Shown piece after piece: positions 17,284-25,991 of a DNA stretch of 55,494 bases. A program made the position numbers and the translations under genes. The first letter of the stretch is position 1. Every line of letters starts with the position of its first letter. The notes below the pieces were generated by a model. The model made no database searches and was not told where the DNA came from. It saw only the letters and a program-made list of their open reading frames with translations. The stretch comes from Bacteroidota bacterium. GTDB taxonomy: Bacteria > Bacteroidota > Ignavibacteria > Kapaibacteriales > UBA961. Location: assembly GCA_018266765.1 (NCBI GenBank), contig JAFDZU010000044.1, positions 1-55,494 on the forward strand. The letters are read 5' to 3'.

Positions 17284-18621
17284 TCAGCGTTTGAAGCCGG
17301 TGGGCATTTTGAAATTCCGCATTTGTTGCGACGAATTTCCTTTTGAGAGAGTTTTCATCATTTTTTGCATATCTTCAAATTGCTTAAGCAAACGGTTTAC
17401 TTCCATAACAGAAGTTCCGCTACCGAGTGCAATTCTACGTCGTCGAGAGCCGTTGAGGACTTTCGGATTTGCGCGTTCGTGTTTGGTCATCGAAAGAATA
17501 ATTGCCTCTACCTTTCCATATGCCTTATCATCCACTTCGACGTTTTTCATTGCTTTATCCATACCCGGAAGCATTCCGAGTAAATCACGCAACGAACCCA
17601 TTTTCTTTATCATGCGTAATTGATCTAAGAAATCTTGTAAGTTAAATTCATTTTTACGAAGTTTTGCTTCTAATTTTGCTGATTCTTCTTCATCAAATTG
17701 CGATTGTACTTTTTCGACAAGCGAAACAATATCACCCATTCCCAAAATACGCGATGCGATTCTTTCAGGGTAAAATGGTTCGAGAGCATCTAATTTTTCA
17801 CCTATTCCAACATATTTTATCGGTTGTCCAACTACTTTACGGATTGAAAGTGCTGCACCGCCACGTGTATCACCATCTAATTTTGTAAGGACTACACCCG
17901 TCAAGTTTAATCGTTCATGGAATGCTTTTGCGGTATTAACGGCATCTTGCCCGGTCATTGCATCACAAACAAATAATACTTCGTTTGGTTTTGTTTGGTC
18001 GCGAATATTCTGAACTTCCTGCATCAGGTCTTCATCTATCGTCAGCCGTCCCGCTGTATCAATGATGATGACGTCTCGAGCATATTTCCGAGCATAAATA
18101 AGAGCGTCGGTAGCGATTTCAACGGGATTTTTCCCTTCAGCGGCAAATACAGGCAAATTAAGAGATTGCGCTAACATTTTAAGCTGCGCCACAGCCGCAG
18201 GACGATAAATATCGCAAGCAACTAAGAGCGGTTGTTTGCCTTTTTTCTTCAAATTTGCAGCTAATTTACCACAAAATGTTGTTTTGCCCGAACCTTGTAA
18301 TCCGGCAACCATAACAACCGTTGGCGCGCCGTGAGCAAAAATTAAATCACTTTTATTACTGCCCATCAATGCAACAAGCTCATCATAAATCAATTTAATG
18401 ATAACTTGTCCCGGCTGTAAATTCCCTTTTACTTCTACTCCAAGCGCTTTTTGAGTAACTTCATCAATGAAATTTTTGGCAACAGTGAAATTGACATCCG
18501 CCTCTAAAAGTGCACGACGCACTTCATCAAGTGCCTCTTGAATATTTTCTTCACTTATTTTGGCTTGCCCACGAATTTTCTTGAGCGCAAATTCTAATTT
18601 CGATTGTAAATTCTCAAACAT
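17284..18621 (-). CDS. ffh: Signal recognition particle protein Ffh
   Basis: 445 residues. The N domain helix bundle is at 1-95. The GTPase domain has the P-loop GLQGSGKTTF (~107-116), DTAGRL (~190), TKLDGD (~250) and the family-specific GMGDIVSLVEK after it. The Met-rich M domain (~305-430) carries GSGTSVMEVNRLLKQFEDMQ, which binds 4.5S RNA and signal peptides. Ffh delivers nascent membrane proteins to the receptor FtsY and the Sec translocon. No 4.5S RNA or ftsY gene was seen in the window. Start ATG at 18621. A possible promoter element lies just upstream, and rpsP follows in the same unit. Confidence 0.97.
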   Translation of the reverse strand: MFENLQSKLEFALKKIRGQAKISEENIQEALDEVRRALLEADVNFTVAKNFIDEVTQKALGVEVKGNLQPGQVIIKLIYDELVALMGSNKSDLIFAHGAPTVVMVAGLQGSGKTTFCGKLAANLKKKGKQPLLVACDIYRPAAVAQLKMLAQSLNLPVFAAEGKNPVEIATDALIYARKYARDVIIIDTAGRLTIDEDLMQEVQNIRDQTKPNEVLFVCDAMTGQDAVNTAKAFHERLNLTGVVLTKLDGDTRGGAALSIRKVVGQPIKYVGIGEKLDALEPFYPERIASRILGMGDIVSLVEKVQSQFDEEESAKLEAKLRKNEFNLQDFLDQLRMIKKMGSLRDLLGMLPGMDKAMKNVEVDDKAYGKVEAIILSMTKHERANPKVLNGSRRRRIALGSGTSVMEVNRLLKQFEDMQKMMKTLSKGNSSQQMRNFKMPTGFKR

Positions 18622-18656
18622 TACTTATTTCTTAGGGGTTGCAGATAACGAAAACA

Positions 18657-18664
18657 CAAAAATA
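18657..18664 (-). promoter_or_regulatory. Candidate -7 promoter element for ffh
   Basis: On the minus strand it reads TATTTTTG, matching the TAnnTTTG -7 box of Bacteroidota-type promoters, 36-43 bases before the ffh ATG. No TTG lies at the usual distance upstream, so the call is weak. Confidence 0.35.
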
Positions 18665-18750
18665 CGGCTTTTCTGTGAAATTTCCGCATCGTATTTTTTG
18701 ATGCAGTGTATTCCTACCAAAATTTTAACTAACTATCAAGACATAAACTC

Positions 18751-19599
18751 TTAAAAAATCACTTGAAAACCCGTTCCAAAATACGTATCTTCTTGATTAA
18801 AAAACATTCCGTGAACACTCCGCCCACGGTAACAGTATAAAGAAAGTAAGTATCCTTTGTTATTAGATGTTTCAAGAAAAACACCTGCTTGAAGGGCATG
18901 AACACCAGTATAAATATCATTTATACCAAAAACTTTAAAATCATAACCGAAATTGATAAAAAGCGATGAAGATATTTTATGAGAACCGTCAAATCCAAGT
19001 TGAGGAATAAAACGATTCGCACTTCGCGGCTGTGTAGCCCAGAGAAATGTAAGCCCTGCATAGAAACGAACAGAATGTGAAAATTCTGCGGCAACAATTC
19101 CTTCGGCAAATTCACGGCTATAGACAAATGGTTTCTGGCGTACAAACACGCTGTCTGAAGCATAACCATCTACTAAGTGCGAGGAAATATGTGCTATTCG
19201 GAGGCGAATAGAACCTTCAACATTTTCGTTTAAATTACGTTTGATTGCACCATTTATTCCAAAATAAAAATCAGCAGTTTCGACGGGAAATTTAAGTTTG
19301 CCTTCACTCCGAAGTCGAGTGAGAGTAAAAAAATCAGTGCCGAGTGAAAGTGGTAATGAATCTGTTAGGTTAATTGTTTGCAAATCAATACTGTTGCCGA
19401 TGTCAAGTCGAAGTTTATTGTCGTCAAATTGATACATTGTTCCGATACGCGCTTCGAGAGGATTTGCACTCAGTGGTTTGAAGAAGAGATTACCTAATGC
19501 AAAACAAGGGGTTAGGGAGAAAACAGCTACTGCTGAAACCAGTGCAATGTGGCAAATTACACGTTGTAAGTCATTTTTATATTCGGTTAATCTCAACAC
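18751..19599 (-). CDS. Outer membrane beta-barrel protein, DUF1207-like
   Basis: The frame is open far into the upstream sugar transferase gene, but the likely start is a GTG at 19599 or TTG at 19596, just after that gene's stop at 19607, giving about 282 residues. A signal peptide (ICHIALVSAVAVFSLTPCFA) follows. PLSANPLEARIGTMYQFDD and the stretch RLRIAHISSHLVDGY resemble the DUF1207 family, where a similar RxRxxHxSSHLxDE motif is conserved. Alternating hydrophobic residues and the terminal GTGFQVIF fit a barrel in the outer membrane. Function is unknown. It closes the long envelope gene run, which supports an outer-membrane location. Confidence 0.65.
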   Translation of the reverse strand: MLRLTEYKNDLQRVICHIALVSAVAVFSLTPCFALGNLFFKPLSANPLEARIGTMYQFDDNKLRLDIGNSIDLQTINLTDSLPLSLGTDFFTLTRLRSEGKLKFPVETADFYFGINGAIKRNLNENVEGSIRLRIAHISSHLVDGYASDSVFVRQKPFVYSREFAEGIVAAEFSHSVRFYAGLTFLWATQPRSANRFIPQLGFDGSHKISSSLFINFGYDFKVFGINDIYTGVHALQAGVFLETSNNKGYLLSLYCYRGRSVHGMFFNQEDTYFGTGFQVIF

Positions 19600-19606
19600 A
19601 AATATC

Positions 19607-21100
19607 CTACGAACCGCCTTTGCCAAATAAGACAACGCCGATTGTTCGAGCAATAATATAAATGTCAAGAAACATTGACCAGTTACGGATATAGTAAATA
19701 TCGGTATGTACCCGTTCTTCAAAACCGGACTCACGATTAGTAACTTGCCATAAGCCGGAAACTCCCGGATGAACTTTAAGAATCATATCATCATGTCCAC
19801 CCATTTTAGATTTTTCGCGTGGCATATAGGGACGAGGACCTATCAAACTCATATCACCTTTAAGTACATTCCAAAACTGTGGGAGTTCGTCGAAACTAAA
19901 CTTACGCAATAGCCGACCGATGCGTGTTACTCGAGGATCGTTCCGTAGTTTGTGGTAAAATTCATATTCTGCGCGAAGTGCTTCGTCTTGTTGGAGTAAA
20001 TATTCAAGGCGTTGTTCGGCATCATTGTGCATTGTTCTAAATTTCAATACTTTAAATCGTTTGTCGCCTCGACCCATTCTTTCTTGACGGAAGAAAATTG
20101 CACCGCGCCATTCTTCAATCATAATCAAAAATGAGATTACTGAAATTAGTGGAAGTGCAAGTACACCTAAAAGTACGATAAGCGTAATATCCAAAGCTCG
20201 CTTAGTAATATAGGAAGATCTCCGTAGTAATTTTTGTTGAACTTCCAATCCCAAAATACCGCCTAAATCACGAACTGAAACCCATAAACTTGACAGACCA
20301 AACATATCCGGAATTACTGTTAAGTGCGAAAAATGCTGTTCTGATTGATGGATAATTTGGTGAATTCTTTCGCGTTTTACACTTGGCATGGCAATAATTG
20401 CATGATCAATTTGCAATTTATCACCAAGGACAGGAGCAAGTTCTAATCCACCAACAACCGGAATCGTATTGATATATCCCCAACGATTAGAGTCGTCATC
20501 GAGCGCAATGATTGGTCGAAGTCCGATTTGAGAGTGCTTTTGAAGTGCGTGAATAATTGCTTCGCCTGCTTTGCCTGCTCCGATAATCATAACGGGAATT
20601 CCCCACCAACGTTTGTCACCACATACTTTACGAACAAAAGCGCGTCCGAGTGGAACAGCAGAAAGTGAAAAAAGCCAAGCAGTTATAAATAAAGGTTGAG
20701 CATAAATAAGAGGTTCACTCACTAATAAAGTTGCTGCAGCGAGAAGTAAAAAAACTATTGAAGTACAGTAAGTCAAGCTCCGCAATTCTTCTACTACTCC
20801 CGTTCCAAAGCCCGGATATAACCCACGAAGCAAGTACGAGAACGGAAAAAGAGCGATTGCAAACGGAATAACAGACAGATAATGAGAGAGGTCAATAGCC
20901 GTAGCACCAAAAGACTTGTGAAGAGCAATAGCAAATGTTATTGAGAAAAAAAGAACAACAACATCGGTCATCGCAAATAATGCAGAAGCTATTGCCTTAC
21001 GAAAGATTATATTGCTTTTGCTATGAGAAGTAGGTGTTGTATCCTTAACGAGCGCGGTTATATCATTCAGGTTGAGCGTGTTTGATTGCTTTATACTCAT
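19607..21100 (-). CDS. Polyprenyl-phosphate sugar-1-phosphate transferase (WcaJ/WbaP-like)
   Basis: 497 residues. Four or five N-terminal membrane helices (~30-160) precede a nucleotide-binding-like domain (~165-290, [14 protein letters not shown]). One more hydrophobic segment (~300-330) leads into the catalytic bacterial sugar transferase domain: [20 protein letters not shown], then [20 protein letters not shown] and GPRPYMPRE, then [10 protein letters not shown]. Such enzymes start exopolysaccharide or O-antigen units by moving a sugar phosphate onto undecaprenyl phosphate at the inner membrane. The sugar is unknown. No other polysaccharide genes are next to it; instead it follows lpxA by 112 bases, and uppS, which makes the lipid carrier, heads the same gene run. 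Confidence 0.9.
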   Translation of the reverse strand: MSIKQSNTLNLNDITALVKDTTPTSHSKSNIIFRKAIASALFAMTDVVVLFFSITFAIALHKSFGATAIDLSHYLSVIPFAIALFPFSYLLRGLYPGFGTGVVEELRSLTYCTSIVFLLLAAATLLVSEPLIYAQPLFITAWLFSLSAVPLGRAFVRKVCGDKRWWGIPVMIIGAGKAGEAIIHALQKHSQIGLRPIIALDDDSNRWGYINTIPVVGGLELAPVLGDKLQIDHAIIAMPSVKRERIHQIIHQSEQHFSHLTVIPDMFGLSSLWVSVRDLGGILGLEVQQKLLRRSSYITKRALDITLIVLLGVLALPLISVISFLIMIEEWRGAIFFRQERMGRGDKRFKVLKFRTMHNDAEQRLEYLLQQDEALRAEYEFYHKLRNDPRVTRIGRLLRKFSFDELPQFWNVLKGDMSLIGPRPYMPREKSKMGGHDDMILKVHPGVSGLWQVTNRESGFEERVHTDIYYIRNWSMFLDIYIIARTIGVVLFGKGGS

Positions 21101-21212
21101 TGCTTGAAATATCCCTTTGTGTGTTTAAATACCCGCTATTAAAAAAACTCGTGAATTATACTACTCTTAGCTTGAATAAGTTCCAAAATTACGCAAAAAA
21201 TTTAACTTTTGC

Positions 21213-21986
21213 TTAACGAATAACGCCTTTTTTCGATGAACCGATAAATTCTATTAAGTCTTGAATTTCTTTAATTGGTTCATTTTGCCTTAAATATTCA
21301 GCAATTCCTTCACTTGTGTTGAATTTTCCAAAAAATACGGTATCAAAGAATTTTTCGATTTCGTCGATGGTTTCATTTGAGAATCCGCGTCGTCTAATTC
21401 CAATTTTATTAATACTTTCGATACGTGCCGGGTCACGCCCTACGAGAGCGTATTCCGGTACATCTTTTGTAATTTTTACTCCTGCACCAATCATTGAGTG
21501 CTTTCCAATCCGACAAAATTGAACGACTTTGACCATTCCACCTAAAATTGCCCAATCATCTATTATTACATGACCGGCAAGTTGTGAAACATTCGAGATA
21601 ATAACATTATTTCCGACAATACAATCATGTGCTATATGTGAATATGCCATGATTAAACAGTCGTTCCCGACTCGTGCTTCACCTGAGTACAGTGTGCCAC
21701 GATTGACAGTAGCACATTCACGAATAACCGTTCTTTCGCCAATAATTGCAAGTGTTGGCTCACCTTTGTATTTTAAATCTTGCGGCTCTGCACCGATAAC
21801 AGCACCCGGATAAATAGCGGCATCTGCTCCAATTCTACTTCCGTTGCAAATTACTGCGTGAGTTCGAATATCTGCTCCGTCATTGATAATTACATCATCT
21901 TCAATAACAGCAAACGCGCCGATTTTAACAGAATTTCCAATAGTTGCTTTAGCAGAAACTACTGCCGTCGGATGAATCATACTCAT
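21213..21986 (-). CDS. lpxA: UDP-N-acetylglucosamine acyltransferase LpxA
   Basis: 257 residues, close to the E. coli length. Hexapeptide repeats form a left-handed beta helix (1-190), followed by a helical C-terminus. The catalytic His lies in AYSHIAHDCIVGNN (~120-133). It transfers a hydroxyacyl chain from acyl carrier protein to UDP-GlcNAc, the first step of lipid A. The opening MSMIHPTAVVSAKATIGNSV is typical and distinguishes it from LpxD. It lies 34 bases after the LpxC-FabZ gene, so these steps are probably co-expressed. Confidence 0.96.
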   Translation of the reverse strand: MSMIHPTAVVSAKATIGNSVKIGAFAVIEDDVIINDGADIRTHAVICNGSRIGADAAIYPGAVIGAEPQDLKYKGEPTLAIIGERTVIRECATVNRGTLYSGEARVGNDCLIMAYSHIAHDCIVGNNVIISNVSQLAGHVIIDDWAILGGMVKVVQFCRIGKHSMIGAGVKITKDVPEYALVGRDPARIESINKIGIRRRGFSNETIDEIEKFFDTVFFGKFNTSEGIAEYLRQNEPIKEIQDLIEFIGSSKKGVIR

Positions 21987-22020
21987 GTCGTCTTTGGGTT
22001 GTGGGTTGTACTCATTAATT

Positions 22021-23418
22021 TTATTTATCTACAATTGCGGCAAGTAGTTCTGCCTCAGCTACGAGAATGCCATCAACATACGCTTTGGCATCTAACGTGA
22101 ACGTGTTAAATCGTTTTTTGATTAGGGTTACGTCCATTACTAATTGATCGCCCGGAATCACCGGTTTTCTAAAACGCACTTTGTCCATTCCTACAAAAAA
22201 GACAAGTTTATTTTCGTCGAATGTACCATTGTTTAACAGTAACATTCCTCCTGTTTGTCCCATTGCTTCGAGAATCAGTACACCCGGCATCACCGGACGG
22301 GATGGAAAATGTCCATTGAAAAAATCTTCATTGATGGTTACATTCTTATATCCGCGAATTCGAGAATTTTCTGCATCGTATTCTACAATTCTATCCACAA
22401 GTAAAAATGGATAGCGATGAGGCATGATTTTCAAAATAGCATTGATGTCATAAATGGCACTATCACCACGCTTGATTTGATATTTTTTCTGAAGTTGTTT
22501 GTTCTCGTACAGTTTACGGATTTTACGAGCGAACTCAATATTGGAAGCATGCCCCGGACGCGCGGCAAGTACCTGCGCCTTCATCGGAACACCAACAAGG
22601 GCAAGGTCTCCAAGCATATCCAAGAGTTTATGCCGTGCCGGCTCGTTTTTGAATCGCAAATGATTGTTATTCAATATCCCTGAATCGCCGAGAATTGCCT
22701 CGTGAGCATAGCCAATTCCATGCAACATTTCGGAAAGTTCATCTTGGCTCATTTTTTTATCTACAATTACCACTGCATTGTCAAGTGAACCACCTTTGAT
22801 AAGTCCCTGTTTGTGAAGCATTTCCACTTCAGTTAGAAAGCAAAATGTTCTTGATGGCGCAAATTCCGAGAGAAATTCTTTTTCGAGGTCGAATAATCCC
22901 GAATGTTGCGAACCAAGAGCAGGATTGTGATAATCCACCATAACCGTAATTCTGAAATCATCATTCGGAAGAGCAACAATTTCAACACCTTTTGATTCAT
23001 TGGCATACCGAACCGTTGAGTCAATCACCAGATAATCTTTCGGTGCTTTTTGCTCTTCGAAGCCGGCCGCAAGTATTGGCTCGGTAAATGGAAGGGCAGA
23101 ACCGTCACCAACCGGCGGCTCATTATTATCAATTTCTATTCTGCAGTTATCAATTTGTAAGCCCACAAGTGCGGCGAGAACATGCTCAACTGTATGAACA
23201 GAAGCATTGTCGTGCGTCAGAGTCGTGCCACGAGCAATATCTGACACATAATCCACAATTGCAGGAATTTCGGGGGCATGGGGAATATCAGTGCGAACAA
23301 ACTTAAATCCGTAGTTTTCGGGAGCAGGGCAAAAGGTTATAGTGCCAATATTTCCTGTATGAAGACCGATACCAGAAACTGATACTTTTTCTCGAAGCGT
23401 ACGTTGATTAACGAGCAT
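22021..23418 (-). CDS. lpxC/fabZ: Bifunctional LpxC deacetylase / FabZ dehydratase fusion
   Basis: 465 residues. The LpxC part (1-~310) shows the zinc site: VEH at 77-79, and RHKLLDMLGD near 250-262, then RPGHASN. It removes acetyl from UDP-acyl-GlcNAc, the committed lipid A step. The FabZ part (~320-465) shows MPHRYPFLLVDRI with the catalytic His (~335) and GHFPSRPVMPGVLILEAMGQ with the catalytic Glu. It dehydrates 3-hydroxyacyl-ACP for fatty acid synthesis. Both active sites look complete. The fusion places the two enzymes that compete for hydroxyacyl-ACP in one chain, and it is characteristic of Bacteroidota and relatives. It lies between lpxD and lpxA. Confidence 0.96.
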   Translation of the reverse strand: MLVNQRTLREKVSVSGIGLHTGNIGTITFCPAPENYGFKFVRTDIPHAPEIPAIVDYVSDIARGTTLTHDNASVHTVEHVLAALVGLQIDNCRIEIDNNEPPVGDGSALPFTEPILAAGFEEQKAPKDYLVIDSTVRYANESKGVEIVALPNDDFRITVMVDYHNPALGSQHSGLFDLEKEFLSEFAPSRTFCFLTEVEMLHKQGLIKGGSLDNAVVIVDKKMSQDELSEMLHGIGYAHEAILGDSGILNNNHLRFKNEPARHKLLDMLGDLALVGVPMKAQVLAARPGHASNIEFARKIRKLYENKQLQKKYQIKRGDSAIYDINAILKIMPHRYPFLLVDRIVEYDAENSRIRGYKNVTINEDFFNGHFPSRPVMPGVLILEAMGQTGGMLLLNNGTFDENKLVFFVGMDKVRFRKPVIPGDQLVMDVTLIKKRFNTFTLDAKAYVDGILVAEAELLAAIVDK

Positions 23419-23503
23419 AGGATTAAATTGAAGAGGGAATTATCAATGGATAAATAAATAAATCGAAACCAAAATAGGGAAAATTTATTAAAATAAAGGT
23501 GGA

Positions 23504-24559
23504 TTATTCTTCATTAACTTTTCTTTGAAGTTCATTTACTTGACGAATTAAATCGGGCAATTGACGTAATGCCGCTAAAATTTTCAGTTCTTCAGCATGA
23601 TTTTTCGCAGGTGAACCAAAATAATGTCCGGCGGATGTGATAGATTTTGCTACACCTGATTGTGCATGAACTATCACGTCATCAGCTATTTCTAAATGCC
23701 CGACAACCCCAACTTGTCCAGCGATTCGATTACGCATTCCGAGTTTCGCACTACCTGAAATGCCGGCTTGAGCCGCAATAGCAGTATCATCTCCAATAAC
23801 TACATTGTGGGCGATGTGAACAAGATTGTCAATTTTGATACCATTGCCAATAATCGTCGAACCAACCATTGCTCTATCAATTGTGCAGTTTGCGCCAATT
23901 TCTACATCATCACCAATTAAAACAGTACCAACCTGAGGAACTTTTGTAAAACTTCCATCAGCCATTTCATCGTAGCCAAAACCATCAGAACCAATAACTG
24001 TTCCTGCATGAATAATCACTCTGTTGCTAATTTTACAGTCATTGTAACATACTACACCCGAATGAATTACACACTCACCGCCTACTGAAACTGAATCGTA
24101 GAGCGTAACATTCGCCACTAAAACTGATGAATCATCAATAGTACAATTGGCTCCAACAACACAACCGGCTCCAATATAAGCAGAAGAAGAAACAGTTGCT
24201 GTCGAGTCAATTACTGCTGTAGAATGTATAAATCCCTTCGGAAATTTTTTCTCGGGTACAAAGACACGAAGCAGTTGTACAAACGCAGAATATGGATTGT
24301 TACAGCGAATAAATGATGAAATCTTTAAATCGGAAGGAAGAGAAAAATCTTTCGGAATTAGTACACAAGACGCATTAGTTGTGTACAAAAACTTTGCATA
24401 TTTTCGATTAGAAAGAAAAGTAATATCCCCTTGAATTGCAAATTCAATGCGCTGAACATTGCGAATAATAGCTGTAGCATCGCCAAAGATTTCACCGCTA
24501 ATAAGTGCGGCTATCTCTTCTACTGACTTTTCAATGTGTAATGTTGAAGTTTTGTGCAC
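23504..24559 (-). CDS. lpxD: UDP-3-O-acyl-glucosamine N-acyltransferase LpxD
   Basis: 351 residues from a GTG at 24559, with GAGA upstream. No better ATG exists near the expected N-terminus. The N-terminal uridine-binding domain (~10-105) includes AALISGEIFGDA and ITFLSNRKY. Hexapeptide repeats (~110-320) contain the catalytic His in LVHIAHNVVIGDDTAIAAQA, then GISGSAKLG. A C-terminal helix (LRQLPDLIRQVNELQRKV) completes the trimer. It adds the second acyl chain in lipid A synthesis. It starts 12 bases after the stop of the upstream skp gene, so translation is likely coupled, as in the common skp-lpxD arrangement. Confidence 0.95.
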   Translation of the reverse strand: MHKTSTLHIEKSVEEIAALISGEIFGDATAIIRNVQRIEFAIQGDITFLSNRKYAKFLYTTNASCVLIPKDFSLPSDLKISSFIRCNNPYSAFVQLLRVFVPEKKFPKGFIHSTAVIDSTATVSSSAYIGAGCVVGANCTIDDSSVLVANVTLYDSVSVGGECVIHSGVVCYNDCKISNRVIIHAGTVIGSDGFGYDEMADGSFTKVPQVGTVLIGDDVEIGANCTIDRAMVGSTIIGNGIKIDNLVHIAHNVVIGDDTAIAAQAGISGSAKLGMRNRIAGQVGVVGHLEIADDVIVHAQSGVAKSITSAGHYFGSPAKNHAEELKILAALRQLPDLIRQVNELQRKVNEE

Positions 24560-24571
24560 GTAGTAAATCTC

Positions 24572-25228
24572 TTAGCGTGGAATTTCTTTTGAAGGAGTTT
24601 CGTCTGTCCGGCTTTTAGTCCGTTGCTTTGTTGTTGCGGGCTTTTCTTTTTCTTTATTACGTGGGTCACTTTTTACTGCTTCTTCTTGTTGTTTTTCCAA
24701 CTCTTCAACCGAAATACCAAGTTTTTTCATAACCTTAACTGTCATATCATACTTAGGGTTTATAAAAGTAAGCGGTTGAGATGACTTGTCCCAGACAATA
24801 TCAAAGTTTTCATCAAGTGAAACCTCTTGAACTGCGGCATATATTTTTTCTTCTACGCCACGAAAGACTAAGCTTATAGCGGCATCATACTCGCCATTTG
24901 GACCAAATTTCTTGGTAGCAAATTCCTCACGTTCTTTTTTCTTACGTTCCATTAGGATTTCTTTTTCCTGACGCTCAATATCTGTCCAAATTAAGCGATT
25001 TTTTTTGATTTCATTCTCTAAGTCTATTATTGATTTCTGCTGTTCGTCGAGTTCGCGCTTCCAATCATCAACCATAGATTGCAGACGCTGTTGGGCTTGC
25101 TGTGCCTCAGGAAACTTCTCGCGGATAGTTTGCGATGAAATATACCCGATTTTTTGAGCGAGCAACCCGGTCGGAGAGCCAAAAGCTATTCCAATAAGCA
25201 GAAGTATTGCCAAACGATGTTTTTTCAT
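24572..25228 (-). CDS. OmpH/Skp-family periplasmic chaperone, copy 2 (C-terminally extended)
   Basis: I chose the ATG at 25228 (218 residues), where a signal peptide starts (MKKHRLAILLLIGIAFGS, cleaved near 24); the frame is open about 60 codons further upstream without homology. The mature part begins QKIGYISSQTIREKFPEA, typical of OmpH, followed by a charged coiled coil (~45-110, tentacle arms) and the C-terminal body (DENFDIVWDKSS). A Lys/Glu/Pro-rich tail from ~180 is longer than in Skp. It would hold unfolded outer-membrane proteins on the way to BamA. It follows another skp copy, with a hairpin between, and precedes lpxD. Confidence 0.88.
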   Translation of the reverse strand: MKKHRLAILLLIGIAFGSPTGLLAQKIGYISSQTIREKFPEAQQAQQRLQSMVDDWKRELDEQQKSIIDLENEIKKNRLIWTDIERQEKEILMERKKKEREEFATKKFGPNGEYDAAISLVFRGVEEKIYAAVQEVSLDENFDIVWDKSSQPLTFINPKYDMTVKVMKKLGISVEELEKQQEEAVKSDPRNKEKEKPATTKQRTKSRTDETPSKEIPR

Positions 25229-25324
25229 AATGTTTAACCTTGAGCGTGAGTAAATTATACAAGAATAACAATTGGTTGCAAAAATTGGCAATAAGCAAAA
25301 AATAATAATAAGAGAATTATTTAT

Positions 25325-25369
25325 TACGAAGTAAAAGCGGCTAAGTTGTTTCGTCTTAACCGCTTCGTA
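25325..25369 (-). other. Long hairpin between the two skp genes
   Basis: GCGGCTAAG (25337-25345) pairs with CTTAACCGC (25355-25363) with one G-T pair, flanked by TACGAAG (25325-25331) and CTTCGTA (25363-25369). There is no U run after it on the minus strand, so it is more likely an RNA processing or stability element, or partial attenuator, than a full terminator. Confidence 0.5.
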
Positions 25370-25385
25370 GTCTTTAAAAGCAGAT

Positions 25386-25910
25386 TTATTTGCGTTTAAT
25401 TTTGTCAATTACCTTGTATGTAATTTCAAATTTATCTTCGGCATACAGCAAACTTGGGTTTGTTTTATCGAAAACAAAACTGATTTTTTCTTCTTTTGCT
25501 ACTTCTTTGATTGTTGCAAGAATTTTCTCACGAATTGGAGTCATAAAGGTTTCGCGCATGTGTGCTATTTCACCTGTTTGCCCAAACTTTTCTTCTTGAT
25601 ACTGAAGAAAAACCTGCTGAATTCCTTTGAGTGCATCTTCTTCTTTTTTCTTGGCATCGGCAGTCATCATCGCTTCTTGTTTTTTATATGCTTCATATCT
25701 GGTTTTGAGATCGTCCTCAAACTTTTTTAGAGTGTCCTGATACTTTATTGCTATATCTTTCAGTTTTCTGTCAGCTTCGAGAGCGTCAGGTAGTTGCTTT
25801 AAAATGGTTTCTGTGTCCACATATCCCAATTTCACTGCTTGAGCATTCGTAGTTTTAACACTAAAGATACAAACCACAGCAACTGCGAGAATACTAATTG
25901 TTTTTTTCAT
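25386..25910 (-). CDS. OmpH/Skp-family periplasmic chaperone, copy 1
   Basis: 174 residues, the normal Skp length. Signal peptide 1-23 (MKKTISILAVAVVCIFSV... TTNAQ). The body strand VKLGYVDTETILKQLPDA is the OmpH signature, followed by a long charged coiled coil (~50-110) and a closing body segment (KISFVFDKTNPSLLYAED). It acts in the periplasm as a trimeric holdase for outer-membrane proteins. RBS AAGGA lies before the ATG. In many genomes skp directly follows bamA; here two T9SS cargo genes of about 7 kb lie between. Confidence 0.92.
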   Translation of the reverse strand: MKKTISILAVAVVCIFSVKTTNAQAVKLGYVDTETILKQLPDALEADRKLKDIAIKYQDTLKKFEDDLKTRYEAYKKQEAMMTADAKKKEEDALKGIQQVFLQYQEEKFGQTGEIAHMRETFMTPIREKILATIKEVAKEEKISFVFDKTNPSLLYAEDKFEITYKVIDKIKRK

Positions 25911-25991
25911 TAAAAAAATCCTTGAATAAATAATATAAATTATAAAAAATAAATGAATGAATATGTATAAATATAAGACGAATTATTTTCT

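Noticed and set aside
19600-19734. N-terminal extension of the DUF1207-like protein into the sugar transferase gene
   Set aside because: It overlaps conserved sugar transferase coding sequence in another frame; a signal peptide follows the later GTG start.
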